Positions 1 through 7,225 of a DNA stretch of 45,628 nucleotides are shown in pieces. The stretch covers positions 1 through 45,628 of the forward strand of contig CATWSG010000016.1 of NCBI GenBank assembly GCA_958353395.1, given 5' to 3'. This stretch comes from an uncultured Collinsella sp. Its GTDB lineage: Bacteria; Actinomycetota; Coriobacteriia; Coriobacteriales; Coriobacteriaceae. Numbering within the stretch: the first letter of the stretch is position 1; each line of letters starts with the position of its first letter. The position numbers and the translations under genes were made by a program. The notes under the pieces were generated by a model. That model did no database searches and was not told the origin of the DNA. It saw nothing but the letters and a program-made list of their open reading frames with translations.

Positions 1-1
1 C

Positions 2-484
2 ATGAAGCGCGTTAAAAGCTTTATTGCCATGCTTAAAGTTGGCGATGGGATACATCTCGGATCGAACAGGATTTGGCGGGGGAAACCTTGCCCGTACACA
101 TGGAGGGCCCAAAAGATCGAAAGTGACCAAGTGCTAATCGTTCTACGGCGATGGGGTACTCAGTATCACGACAAGGAAGAATCCGTTGATTGGGCGAGTT
201 GTGCATTGCGGAAGAAAACCATCGCCGAAATGCTCAGTGACCATTTCACAAAGACTGAAAAGAGCCTCTTGAAGAAGGTCTCCCATGATGGCGTGAGTGA
301 CTTCATATTTGCTCCGAGTGAGCAAGAGATTAACCGATATGGCTTAGAGTTAGAAACATGGCTTCGAGGTTCCACGAGTGACCGCGGCTGGGCTCCTTAC
401 TTATGTCATAACGGGTCAGTGATAACTCGGGATTGCACAAAGGAAGATTATGTGACCCTCTTGGCGTGGCTAGATTTTTCATAG
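2..484 (+). CDS. Hypothetical protein, possibly 5'-truncated by the window edge
   Basis: An open frame of 160 residues begins with ATG at base 2 and may extend upstream, since only one base precedes it and no ribosome binding site can be seen. I do not recognise the family. The protein is mixed charged and soluble, with no membrane segment or signal peptide. Its base composition (many A/T-ending codons) is lower in GC than the core genes to the right, which fits accessory DNA. It sits outside the guaA-like repeat at 1241, so it may belong to the flanking chromosome or to another element. Function unknown. Confidence 0.5.
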   Translation: MKRVKSFIAMLKVGDGIHLGSNRIWRGKPCPYTWRAQKIESDQVLIVLRRWGTQYHDKEESVDWASCALRKKTIAEMLSDHFTKTEKSLLKKVSHDGVSDFIFAPSEQEINRYGLELETWLRGSTSDRGWAPYLCHNGSVITRDCTKEDYVTLLAWLDFS

Positions 485-643
485 CAGCTCTTATGAGTGA
501 TGGCCTTACGCTTAGGTTTGCCGCTCATGAACAATCGACCTTCATGGCTTTGCTAATTACAAACCCCAGGTAGACGAGGCGCTTTAATCGATTCTAAGGC
601 CCGTTTGGCACCTGGGTCGACCCAGAACACCTTGGAAACGGGG
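485..643. other. Intergenic stretch with a 14-bp palindrome
   Basis: The two flanking genes converge here. A perfect palindrome, CTGGGTCGACCCAG, lies at 612-625, about 20 bp beyond the stop codon of the minus-strand gene. It has no T-run, so it is not a classic terminator. Nothing else is supported. Confidence 0.35.
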
Positions 644-1087
644 CTAATCGTCGCACGTTCGGGACCGAGACGCGGCCTGCGCGGCATCGACCGCGCGCCA
701 GGTTGCAGCGTCCATGCCCATTCGGGAGCAGATCGCCTCATCGGGGTCGTCCACGAGCGCCTCGAGATGGGCATGCGCTGCGACCGTCCGGGGACCGAAG
801 TCCTCGGCGGCGGCGTACGTGCGCATCATCCTGGCGGCGTCGACGAGGCGGCCGGCCATCCGCTCGAGGACTATCTCGCCGTCGAGCGTGAGCCTGTCGA
901 GCACGTCCACGTCGCCCGGGTCCGCGACGAGGAAGCTCCACCCGTCCCGCCTGCGGGCTATCGGCAGCCCCGCGCCGTCGACGACGTCGCGGTAGGTGTC
1001 CGCCGCCTCGTGCCAGTACATGCGGACCCAGACGCCCTTTCCCATGAGGGCACCGGCCCAGTCAAGCACATAAACAGCGAAAGACAT
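644..1087 (-). CDS. Hypothetical protein, 147 aa, very GC-rich
   Basis: The reading frame starts with ATG at 1087, with GAGG about 10 nt upstream; a second in-frame ATG (residue 15) is possible. The amino acid sequence looks protein-like (alternating aliphatic and acidic residues, and a WSFLVADPGD segment), whereas the overlapping plus-strand frames are Arg/Pro-rich shadows. I do not recognise the family. There is no signal peptide or clear membrane segment. GC is much higher than in the flanking 1088-1700 sequence and resembles the excisionase region near 5100, so it may be a transferred orphan. Function unknown. Confidence 0.5.
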   Translation of the reverse strand: MSFAVYVLDWAGALMGKGVWVRMYWHEAADTYRDVVDGAGLPIARRRDGWSFLVADPGDVDVLDRLTLDGEIVLERMAGRLVDAARMMRTYAAAEDFGPRTVAAHAHLEALVDDPDEAICSRMGMDAATWRAVDAAQAASRSRTCDD

Positions 1088-1674
1088 TGCGAAAAAGCCT
1101 CGGTGAGTACATCTGAAAGCCGATTTTCGCGAAAAACACTCCCCAATAAAAATGCTGGGGCAAATCCACTCGGTACTAATAGGTGATAGTGGGTGCCAAG
1201 TGATGCGAGTACATCAAAACGGCCCGTTCACCTGCGAAAATCACTCCCACTCGATGGTTCTGGTTTTGCTGTCCCATCATTCTAGTTGCATCCGGTTGTC
1301 GCTGCCGTCTCTAACCGAGTACCGCCAAGTAACACCATGTCGTGTTTCATCGGCTTCGGGGGCAAAAGTCGGGACAACTTCAAAAACTATTTTCAAGCTC
1401 AGGGCGCCGAGTTTTTGTTTTGTCCCAAAAGACACGGCGAACCACCTTTGGAAGCTCAATAGCACCAAAAACGCCCGTTTTGAAACTCAATCTCCCTTTA
1501 GCCTGCAAGCCGCCAGCTGCAATCGTAAGTGAATCAACGCGGGTGGCTCGCGCACCGTTTGCAAAACCCCAAGTCGCGGGTCTTCGCCATCGGTGGGCAA
1601 AGTGAGTAGTCTCGGGCGGCTTGCCCATGAGTTGGCGAATTGAATGAAAGCCTGCTCGTTCAACGGCTCCCACA
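1088..1674. other. Gene-free junction segment
   Basis: About 590 bp of lower-GC sequence. Several short frames are open on both strands but none has a good ribosome binding site or a recognisable product. The notable content is a copy of the guaA 3' end at 1241-1258, described separately. I see no RNA gene here. Confidence 0.4.
1241..1258 (-). repeat. attL-like copy of the guaA 3' end
   Basis: Read on the minus strand, these 18 bases encode T-I-E-W-E-stop, exactly the last five residues and stop of the GuaA encoded at 10786-12384 and in the same orientation. The two 18-mers share 13 bases. Three of the differences are synonymous third-position changes, and the remaining two only change the stop codon from TAG to TGA. 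The guaA 3' end is a known attachment site for integrative elements, so I infer a displaced attachment site that marks the outer end of an island spanning to 10786. Confidence 0.6.
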
Positions 1675-1782
1675 CTAGATAAACCACTTGGAGCAGAAGC
1701 CGATCTGGAAGGCCGAATGGACGAGCATCGAGATTCCGAGGCAGATCATCGTCACGCAAAACCCGATCCCAACCCATTTCAT
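1675..1782 (-). CDS. Small hydrophobic peptide, 35 aa
   Basis: ATG at 1782 is preceded by AGGTGA with a 10-nt spacer. The 35-residue product is almost entirely hydrophobic (MKWVGIGFCVTM..., then a Leu/Ile/Val stretch and a basic tail Lys-Trp-Phe-Ile), consistent with a single membrane-spanning peptide. It lies 39 bp downstream of the 147-aa gene at 1822 on the same strand, so it is probably the last gene of that operon. Whether it is translated is not proven. A type I toxin-like or small regulatory membrane peptide is a possibility I cannot test from sequence alone. Confidence 0.4.
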   Translation of the reverse strand: MKWVGIGFCVTMICLGISMLVHSAFQIGFCSKWFI

Positions 1783-1821
1783 GAAAGGGTCTTCACCTAG
1801 TCTGTCGGAATCCCGTTCCGA

Positions 1822-2265
1822 TCAGCCGAGTGAATAGGTGTCAGTGTACACGTCGACCTTGGCAAACTCTTTTGAAAGCAGCTCGATGGCCTCGTCGAGG
1901 TCGCCAGCGAGCTTATTCCCGTCGATTCCGACCTTGAAAAGGTGTGTCTCGTCATGCTGTCTGAGCGCCGAATCATCCTGTAGCAGGTAGAACCTCTCGC
2001 CGTTCACCCCGTTCGCCAAAGCGGTCCTCTCGCTCGAGAACGGCCGGATCTCCCTCTTGAGCCTCGAGAAGGCCCCCTTGCCCTCAATTCCAAACTTCTG
2101 CGCGAGCGACTCAAGCTGCCAAAGCAGGTCGTACAGCCCCACCGCGGGCAGAAGCCCGGCCCCGCACCCCTTCTCAAGCATCGATCGCTCGAAGCGGTTG
2201 TATGCGAGGATCGCCTCGCCGTAAGTCAGCGTGGTCCCGATCGAAGGTATCTCATTCACCTGCAT
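1822..2265 (-). CDS. Hypothetical soluble protein, 147 aa, in NERD operon
   Basis: The frame is open further upstream, but ATG at 2265 has AGGAGAA six bases before it and begins the plausible protein, so I chose that start. The start lies inside the end of the preceding gene (overlap 2252-2265), which implies translational coupling. The product is soluble, largely helical by eye, with a C-terminal segment rich in Asp, Glu and Leu; no family is recognised. Its fixed place behind the NERD-domain gene and a small membrane protein suggests a shared job. Function unknown. Confidence 0.65.
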   Translation of the reverse strand: MQVNEIPSIGTTLTYGEAILAYNRFERSMLEKGCGAGLLPAVGLYDLLWQLESLAQKFGIEGKGAFSRLKREIRPFSSERTALANGVNGERFYLLQDDSALRQHDETHLFKVGIDGNKLAGDLDEAIELLSKEFAKVDVYTDTYSLG

Positions 2266-2578
2266 CGATTCTCCTGTCTGCCGATTGGAGGCTGCTCGCC
2301 TCGCCGAGCGCTGCCGTATTAGCCGCGAAGCGCACCCCTCCAGAGGTGAGCTCGACGGGGTGTCCGGATTTGACCAGGTCGCAAAGGGCGTATATTCCAT
2401 ATCCCGCCACCCCGGCAACGGAAATGACGAGGCATCCGAGAAGGCCAGCCTGAGGCCCGGTGATGCCGTTCGTCGCATCGACAAGGGATTCGAGCATGCC
2501 CCGACAATCGCTTGCTTTGTTGCCCGCCGCATCAATCACCGCGCAGCTTGTAGCGGTGCGTTCCATAACGTCGTTCAT
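2252..2578 (-). CDS. Small single-pass membrane protein, 108 aa
   Basis: ATG at 2578 has a textbook GGAGGT six bases upstream, so I prefer it over the ATG at 2626. The 108-residue product has an N-terminal hydrophilic part, one hydrophobic segment near residues 44-66 (Leu-Leu-Gly-Cys-Leu-Val-Ile...), and a polar tail. It starts just beyond the stop of the NERD gene (2583) and overlaps the next gene by 14 bp, so the three genes form one tight transcription unit. No family is recognised. It is likely a membrane partner of the neighbouring products. Confidence 0.6.
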   Translation of the reverse strand: MNDVMERTATSCAVIDAAGNKASDCRGMLESLVDATNGITGPQAGLLGCLVISVAGVAGYGIYALCDLVKSGHPVELTSGGVRFAANTAALGEASSLQSADRRIDAGE

Positions 2579-2582
2579 CTGC

Positions 2583-3731
2583 TTACCTCCATTTTCCCGT
2601 TGATCCGAGCACGTATCCGCCCGCAAGGCCTAAAAGAAGAGCCACTGCACCCGAGATGAGCGCAGGAGACGGCCTCCGCGCCTGAGATACCGAGCAGGTC
2701 TCGCTCTCAGGAGCGGACACGCGAGCGAAATCCTCATCCTCTTTCTCCTCCGCAACCGATCGGGCGATCAGCGAGAGGGCCTCATGCAAGGTTGCTGATA
2801 CATACTCGAAATCGATCTCTGGCTCGATCTCAATGGGATGGTGGGCAGCCTCAAGCGCCGCCTTGATGGCGGAGACGTCTTCGGCCCCTAGGACCTCATC
2901 GCCTCTCAGCAGCTCCTCGACTCGACGTGCGATGCTGCCCGTGCTCTGAACCTCGACTCGATCAGAATCGTTCCGAATAAAGGTCTTCTCGTTGGCGTTG
3001 ACGACAAGGGAGACGATCCTTTCATCAGGGAGCTCGCGCCCAATTGCGTTGGACACTACCTCGCGCAAGACGTAACGCTTGGAGGCCATCCTCTCCCCGA
3101 CGTTTCGCATGCGCCCGCTTCCGTCCTCAAACCTCAGGACCCCGTCGCTCCCGATCGCGGCCGAGGAGGAGTAGTTCTTCACTTCGACTATCACAAGACC
3201 CTGCCGGCTGACGAGGATCTGGTCGAACTCATCGTGCTCGCCCTCGTAGTCCAGCTCAGCATTGACCAGTTGCTCGAAGCCGGACCCCACATGCTTGATT
3301 GCGTAGAAGACCCGTCGTTCCCCGGCAAAACCCCTGATTAGGCCAGCGTGATAGGAGCTGAATCTCTTCAGCGCCTCTATCGCCGCGAGATAGCTTGGGA
3401 CGCCCATGAGTCCGAGCTCTTCGCCTCGAGCAATAAGATGGTCGATGACGTGGTAAGTCTTCGCGCTGGAGCTGTACTTGTCTTGAAACACCGTTCTGCA
3501 TATTGCTTGCTCGAAATCGTTATGCCGTTCGAGAAGGGCCGGCATCTCGAACGATTTCTTGGTCAATTCTCCGATCATTTCGGTTCCTTTCCCGTGCTCC
3601 ATCCGTTTTTGACGCACTGTCCCACGACCCCATAAAGGGTCTGCTTCGTTTAAGGTTGTTTGTTCGTTGCCGGGGTTAAAGCGGTTTATTGTTCTCGATG
3701 CGGATTGATGCCTTGCATTCGTCTTCTCCAT
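2583..3731 (-). CDS. NERD (nuclease-related) domain protein with C-terminal membrane anchor
   Basis: The 382-residue protein carries a NERD domain at roughly residues 130-250. The visible signature is GFAGERR (135-141), then EFDQILVSRQGL (168-179), then IVEVKNY (181-187), giving the E...D...E-x-K layout of this PD-(D/E)XK-like family. A hydrophobic segment close to the C-terminus (about 359-375) is followed by a short basic tail, suggesting membrane anchoring with the bulk in the cytoplasm. ATG at 3731 has GGGAGG five bases upstream. An internal ATG at 3578 also has AAAGGAA, and the first 51 residues look non-conserved, so the shorter start is possible. It is the first gene of a four-gene operon and is divergent from an XRE regulator. 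A DNA-processing or defence role is inference. Confidence 0.8.
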   Translation of the reverse strand: MEKTNARHQSASRTINRFNPGNEQTTLNEADPLWGRGTVRQKRMEHGKGTEMIGELTKKSFEMPALLERHNDFEQAICRTVFQDKYSSSAKTYHVIDHLIARGEELGLMGVPSYLAAIEALKRFSSYHAGLIRGFAGERRVFYAIKHVGSGFEQLVNAELDYEGEHDEFDQILVSRQGLVIVEVKNYSSSAAIGSDGVLRFEDGSGRMRNVGERMASKRYVLREVVSNAIGRELPDERIVSLVVNANEKTFIRNDSDRVEVQSTGSIARRVEELLRGDEVLGAEDVSAIKAALEAAHHPIEIEPEIDFEYVSATLHEALSLIARSVAEEKEDEDFARVSAPESETCSVSQARRPSPALISGAVALLLGLAGGYVLGSTGKWR

Positions 3732-3876
3732 GATTGCCTCCCTGATTTGTTTTTGCTAAAATGCTGGTCAAGGGGTGCGGGATAATCCCTCAGTACCTTT
3801 AATTGAAATTCTACTTCTACTAACGTGGATTGAATAGTGGAACAGTTTGGCTTAATCCCCTCACTTGGAGGCTTCG
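3732..3876. promoter_or_regulatory. AT-rich divergent promoter region
   Basis: This 145-bp gap separates the NERD operon (leftward) from the XRE regulator (rightward) and is clearly richer in A/T than the flanks. It contains TTGAAA, several TA-rich hexamers and a short inverted repeat GGGATAATCCC. I cannot assign exact -35/-10 boxes with confidence. Its position makes it the likely site for autoregulation by the neighbouring XRE protein. Confidence 0.35.
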
Positions 3877-4476
3877 ATGGCAAACCGGATAAAGCGCAAG
3901 CAGCCGATCAATAAGGACTGGTTCAGATGGGTATGTGATCAGCGCGGCATGAGCATGAACGGACTCGCAAAGAAGACCAAATGGAGCAGCCGTCAGATTA
4001 GAGATGGGGTAAACGGCGGGGAGATGACTCCGGAGCTTCTCGACGCATGCGCCAAGGCGCTGAATGTGCATCCCGATTACCTTGCGGGGAAATACTGTCG
4101 AACGCTCGAGTACGACATCATGCGGGATGAAGAGACCAGACAGCATTGGCTTGAAACGGAAATGGCACCCACAGCCCATCCATACAAGTACTTCAAACAG
4201 CAGGGCATCAACACTCGCGCGCATTTCTATGACACCTTGCTTCTACACGGCGTTGAGAGAGACGCATTCGAATCCCTCAGCCGCATCGAACAAGAAGATA
4301 TCGAGAGGGCGCTCGACTGGGCCGAGACAGGTATTTTGAGAAAGTTCTTCAAGGAGGCAAAGGAAGGCGATTGGGCTTCGTATGCGTTCGACGACGCGTT
4401 CCAGGATGAGAGGGACATCATCGAGCACATGCTCGAGTGGCTTGAAGAACATGGAAAAATCAGTGTGCAGGACTAG
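3877..4476 (+). CDS. XRE-type HTH transcriptional regulator, 199 aa
   Basis: ATG at 3877 is preceded by TTGGAGG with a five-base spacer, so the TTG 12 bp upstream is not the start. The N-terminal 75 residues form a Cro/CI-type helix-turn-helix (WVCDQRGMSMNGLAKKTKWS, then a recognition-helix region and LDACAKALNVHPDYLAGK). The remaining 120 residues are an acidic, aromatic-rich helical domain that I do not recognise. The gene is divergent from the NERD operon across a 145-bp AT-rich gap, so it probably regulates that operon and itself. This is inference from layout. Confidence 0.8.
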   Translation: MANRIKRKQPINKDWFRWVCDQRGMSMNGLAKKTKWSSRQIRDGVNGGEMTPELLDACAKALNVHPDYLAGKYCRTLEYDIMRDEETRQHWLETEMAPTAHPYKYFKQQGINTRAHFYDTLLLHGVERDAFESLSRIEQEDIERALDWAETGILRKFFKEAKEGDWASYAFDDAFQDERDIIEHMLEWLEEHGKISVQD

Positions 4477-4878
4477 TTTTCGACTTTAATGCCTCTTTTG
4501 ACCTGATGAGGGGCCGACAATCGCAGAGACCCTCAGGTAACGCGCGTGGACTCCGGGCACAGCAAGCCTCGACAATGCCATTGGCTGAGCAAGGGAAACA
4601 TCTACAGGTAAAGAGGGGCGCTGATCGGGCTACCGTTGTCCGTTCGTCCATCCCGGCTTGTCCAGACGCCCCTCCCGCAATTTCCATGTCCCAACGGATG
4701 GGTACCATTTACCCGGGTGCACCTGGGGCAACGGGCCGGCAGTCCCGCGCAAGGTCACTCGCAGAACACGTAATATCAAACACGACAGAAGAGACGAACG
4801 ACAGATGCCGGACCACGGACGACAGTGCCGCGGAGGACGAGCATTCCGACCACAACCGAACAACTCCAGCTACTAGGC

Positions 4879-4901
4879 AGGCGCCCGCATAGGCGCCTTT
4901 T
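4879..4901 (+). terminator. Rho-independent terminator candidate
   Basis: A perfect 7-bp stem AGGCGCC / GGCGCCT encloses the 6-nt loop CGCATA and is followed by TTT and a pyrimidine-rich tract. It points rightward and would end transcripts coming from the XRE side. Confidence 0.55.
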
Positions 4902-4913
4902 ACCTTTCAGGGA

Positions 4914-4930
4914 CTTAGCTGAGAGCTAAG
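4914..4930. repeat. 7-bp inverted repeat
   Basis: CTTAGCT and AGCTAAG flank a 3-bp GAG centre and form a perfect 7-bp inverted repeat immediately after the terminator hairpin and before the tandem repeat. It could be a protein-binding site; there is no direct evidence. Confidence 0.35.
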
Positions 4931-4960
4931 CACGCGGCTCATGGCCGTTTCGTGAAGGCC

Positions 4961-5010
4961 CGACCAGCTCGACCCAGCTCGACCCAGCTCGACCCACCTC
5001 GACCCGTCTC
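4961..5010 (+). repeat. 10-bp tandem repeat, about five units
   Basis: Units of consensus GACCCAGCTC run head to tail: one imperfect unit at 4961-4970, two perfect units at 4971-4990, then GACCCACCTC and GACCCGTCTC. The array ends about 107 bp before the excisionase-like start codon. The period of 10 bp places each unit on the same helical face, which suits repeated binding of one protein (iteron-like or accessory binding sites). This is inference. Confidence 0.7.
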
Positions 5011-5116
5011 CGCTCCCGTCGGGCGCGCGAATCGCCATCAGGCGGTTCAATCGTCGCGCAGACGAAAACGCACACGGGACCGCGCAGGCGCATCGCGCGG
5101 AATGATTGGAGGAGCC

Positions 5117-5335
5117 ATGGCGCACGCGACGAAATGCACGGCACCCGAGGGCAACCGGGGCCGCGACGAGTGGATGACGGTGATCGAGATGCGGGAGTAC
5201 ATGGGAGCGAGCCGGAGCAAGGCGTACGACCTCATCTGGTCGGGAGAAATCGACTCGTACAGGCTCGGAAGGAAGCTCCTGGTGTTGAGGGCGTCGGTTG
5301 ACGCCTACATCGATTCGAGGAGCGGCGGGAAATGA
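5117..5335 (+). CDS. Excisionase-like / MerR-type HTH DNA-binding protein, 72 aa
   Basis: ATG at 5117 follows GGAGGAG closely. The 72-residue product has the layout of the excisionase DNA-binding domain (HTH_17): E-W-M-T-V-I-E-M-R-E-Y-M-G at 18-30, S-R-S-K-A-Y-D-L-I at 32-40, then the wing G-E-I-D-S-Y-R-L-G-R-K at 43-53 and a final helix V-D-A-Y-I-D. Such proteins act as recombination directionality factors or small regulators in integrative elements. The stop overlaps the next ATG (ATGA), as expected for a coupled xis-int pair, but no integrase follows. GC is very high here and drops soon afterwards. Confidence 0.75.
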   Translation: MAHATKCTAPEGNRGRDEWMTVIEMREYMGASRSKAYDLIWSGEIDSYRLGRKLLVLRASVDAYIDSRSGGK

Positions 5336-5631
5336 CGGCGGCGACCGCCCCGGGAGCCGCCCGCGGCCGGGCACGCGAGGAAGCCTCGAGACAAAAAGAT
5401 CTCAGGCACACCCTCGCGGATGGTATCACTGCGCCTCTGAATCAGGTTCGTACAGACAAAGGCAAGCTTCGGGTTGTTATCGCAAGCCAGCTCCGACGAT
5501 CAATTCTCGTGTTCCGTAATCTTGAAAAAGCTGCGAATCTATTTCAGGGGCACTATCAACAGCAGTTTCATCCCATTCCTCTCTTGCGCTCACTGCCAGC
5601 ACATGCTATAAGGTTATTGGTGGCTCATTAA
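5332..5631 (+). pseudogene. Truncated or chimeric reading frame after the excisionase gene
   Basis: ATG at 5332 overlaps the excisionase stop, the arrangement normally seen for a translated partner gene. Only the first 20-25 codons keep the very high GC of the upstream gene (MTAATAPGAARGRAREEASR). From about base 5395 composition falls abruptly and the rest reads like random sequence to a stop at 5631. I read this as the surviving 5' end of a lost gene, plausibly the integrase, joined to unrelated DNA. A genuine 99-aa orphan cannot be excluded. Confidence 0.4.
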
Positions 5632-5644
5632 GCTACCTCCAAGT

Positions 5645-5672
5645 GCCGGGGGAGTCCCCCGGCTATTTTTTT
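5645..5672 (+). terminator. Strong rho-independent terminator
   Basis: An 8-bp perfect G/C stem GCCGGGGG / CCCCCGGC with a 3-nt AGT loop is followed by TATTTTTTTA. It lies immediately before the DUF3800 gene and would insulate that gene from upstream transcription. Confidence 0.85.
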
Positions 5673-5695
5673 ATCCATTCCATTAGGAGTCCCCA

Positions 5696-6370
5696 TTGGC
5701 CAAGGAGCTCAGCATCTTCGTCGACGAGAGCGGCGACCGCGGCGGCAAAGCTCGCTACTACCTGCTCACACTCGTCTTTCACGACCAGGCAGACAGCATC
5801 GCCGAGGCAGTCACGGGCTATGAGGCCAAGCTTGCCAGGGCCGATCTCCCTAACATTCCGTTTCACTCCGAGCCTCTCATGAACGGGCACAAGGATTATG
5901 AGTTTCTTGGCATCGGGCAGCGCAAGCTGATGCTCGCCTACTTCTCCTCGTTCGTCCGCAAACTTCCCATTTCCTATATCACGTTCGTCTACCGCCGCAG
6001 CCAGTTCGAAGACCCGGCAAGGCTAATGGAGCGCATGGGGCGCGACATCTCCTCCGCCATGATTGAACACCTGGGCTTCTTCCAGTCCTTCGACGATGTG
6101 AAGGTCTATTACGACAACGGTCAGGACATTGTCAAGCAGGCGCTCGACCGCTCGGTGGGCAAGGTCCTCTCAAAAGGGGTCGTCCGACGCCGCAAGACCT
6201 CGATGACCGACTACCGCCTCGAGCAAGTGGCGGATTACCTCTGCACCATCGAACTTGCCTTGGTCAAGTACGAGGCCAAGGAGAACGGTGAGACGTACAA
6301 CAAGTTCTTCGGAGGTATAGGCTCTTTCAAGAGGAACTGGCTCAAGCAAGCCCGCAGCAAGCGGATATAG
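5696..6370 (+). CDS. DUF3800 domain protein
   Basis: The start is TTG at 5696 with AGGAG six bases upstream; no ATG fits. The 224-residue product has the DUF3800 hallmarks: N-terminal I-F-V-D-E-S-G-D (residues 7-14, with Asp10, Glu11 and Asp14) and a C-terminal Q-V-A-D-Y-L-C motif (177-183, Asp180), an RNase H-like arrangement of acidic residues. The family's biochemical role is not settled; members are frequent in phage- and defence-associated regions. It stands alone behind a strong terminator. An RNase H-fold nuclease function is inference. Confidence 0.85.
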   Translation: MAKELSIFVDESGDRGGKARYYLLTLVFHDQADSIAEAVTGYEAKLARADLPNIPFHSEPLMNGHKDYEFLGIGQRKLMLAYFSSFVRKLPISYITFVYRRSQFEDPARLMERMGRDISSAMIEHLGFFQSFDDVKVYYDNGQDIVKQALDRSVGKVLSKGVVRRRKTSMTDYRLEQVADYLCTIELALVKYEAKENGETYNKFFGGIGSFKRNWLKQARSKRI

Positions 6371-6612
6371 GTGGTTCCGCAGTCTCGCAGGGAGCGGTCG
6401 TCTTTCCTCCGGCCAGGGCCCCAAGCGACACGCTTCGAGCAGCGATAGCGAAACGCAAGCAACGGCGTCGCGGACGCCTCGTGCGCCATAGTGTCCATGT
6501 GGTCATCTCCTATCGTCTCAGCGTGGTAGCTGAAGATTCTAGGCGCTGGCCACACCCCTTTTCCGGGGCGCCAACACCAACGTTTAGCACACAAGGAGTT
6601 TGACGAGATGGC
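6371..6612. other. Intergenic stretch between convergent genes
   Basis: The DUF3800 gene and the HEPN-like gene converge on these 240 bp. On the minus strand an ATG near 6501 has TAGGAG upstream, opening a frame that runs antisense into the DUF3800 gene; its product is not protein-like and I do not call it. No clear terminator is seen. Confidence 0.3.
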
Positions 6613-7197
6613 TCAGCGAGTATTGAATCTATCCGCCCATGCAGCCACGTCGAATAACTCCAGATTGGGGTAGCTGACCGTTTCGCCCGTTTCTTTAAGA
6701 CAGGCCTCCGCGGCGTTGCACAGCGAGCTCGCGAGCGACGCCGCATCAACGCGGAACGTCACGCTCTTAGTCGCACGCATCCCGCTCTTGGGCGACGGCC
6801 AGGAAGAGCAGAGGGCGTTGCACCCGTGGAGGACAAGCTCGAACTTGTAGTCGTAGTCGAAGCTCTCGTCTTTCTCGGGAGCATCGACCGACACATCGTA
6901 GTCGCCTGAATGCAACAGGGAGCACCGGAGCTTCCAGCACATCTTCCCATTAAAGATTTGACCTGGAATCGTTTCACCTTCGTTCGAGGGGTCTCCCGAA
7001 AACAGGAAGTCGTTTGCCGCCCAGTCATCAAACCACTTCACATACTGCCGCCCCGCCGCTCTCTTCCCGTTATGAAGGACGAGATTGGGATAAAGAAGCT
7101 GCCCCATGGCGTCGGGAATGGTAAGGGAAGACATAAGGGCTGGGATAAGGCAGTCTTTCTCAACCGCATTTCTAATCGATTCGACGAGTAGCTTCAT
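6613..7197 (-). CDS. HEPN-like protein, 194 aa (tentative)
   Basis: ATG at 7197 follows GAGG with a seven-base spacer. The 194-residue product has two halves: a helical N-terminal domain ending in K-L-R-C-S-L-L-H-S-G-D (residues 89-99), which holds an R-x4-H pair (Arg91, His96) of the type used by HEPN ribonucleases, and a C-terminal domain I do not recognise. It starts 28 bp after the DUF4365 gene on the same strand, so the two are probably co-transcribed. HEPN proteins often act as toxins or RNA-cutting effectors; assignment here rests on one short motif and is tentative. Confidence 0.6.
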   Translation of the reverse strand: MKLLVESIRNAVEKDCLIPALMSSLTIPDAMGQLLYPNLVLHNGKRAAGRQYVKWFDDWAANDFLFSGDPSNEGETIPGQIFNGKMCWKLRCSLLHSGDYDVSVDAPEKDESFDYDYKFELVLHGCNALCSSWPSPKSGMRATKSVTFRVDAASLASSLCNAAEACLKETGETVSYPNLELFDVAAWADRFNTR

Positions 7198-7225
7198 TTC
7201 GATGCCTCAAAAAGTCTATGCGGTC

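Larger units (their letters stand above)
4477..5116. other. Gene-poor stretch with hairpins and tandem repeats
   Basis: About 640 bp without a gene I can support. A frame encoding a small basic, Arg-rich peptide ends at 4876, just before a terminator-like hairpin, but it has no clear start and I do not call it. The stretch holds that hairpin (4879-4901), a CTTAGCT/AGCTAAG inverted repeat (4914-4930) and a 10-bp tandem repeat (4961-5010) in front of the excisionase-like gene. The layout resembles a control or transfer region of a mobile element, but no function can be shown. Confidence 0.35.

Noticed and set aside
605..1186. 193-codon plus-strand frame
   Set aside because: It is opposite the more protein-like 147-aa minus-strand gene and reads as a GC-driven shadow.
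1380..1777. Two minus-strand frames of about 96 codons
   Set aside because: No ribosome binding site or recognisable family; the 35-aa frame at 1675-1782 has the better start signal.
2266..2535. 90-residue N-terminal extension of the 147-aa protein
   Set aside because: It overlaps the 108-aa membrane gene in another frame, is Ser/Arg/Pro-rich, and the internal ATG at 2265 has a strong ribosome binding site.
4961..5010. Possible CRISPR array
   Set aside because: The 10-bp units are directly adjacent with no spacers and no cas genes are present.
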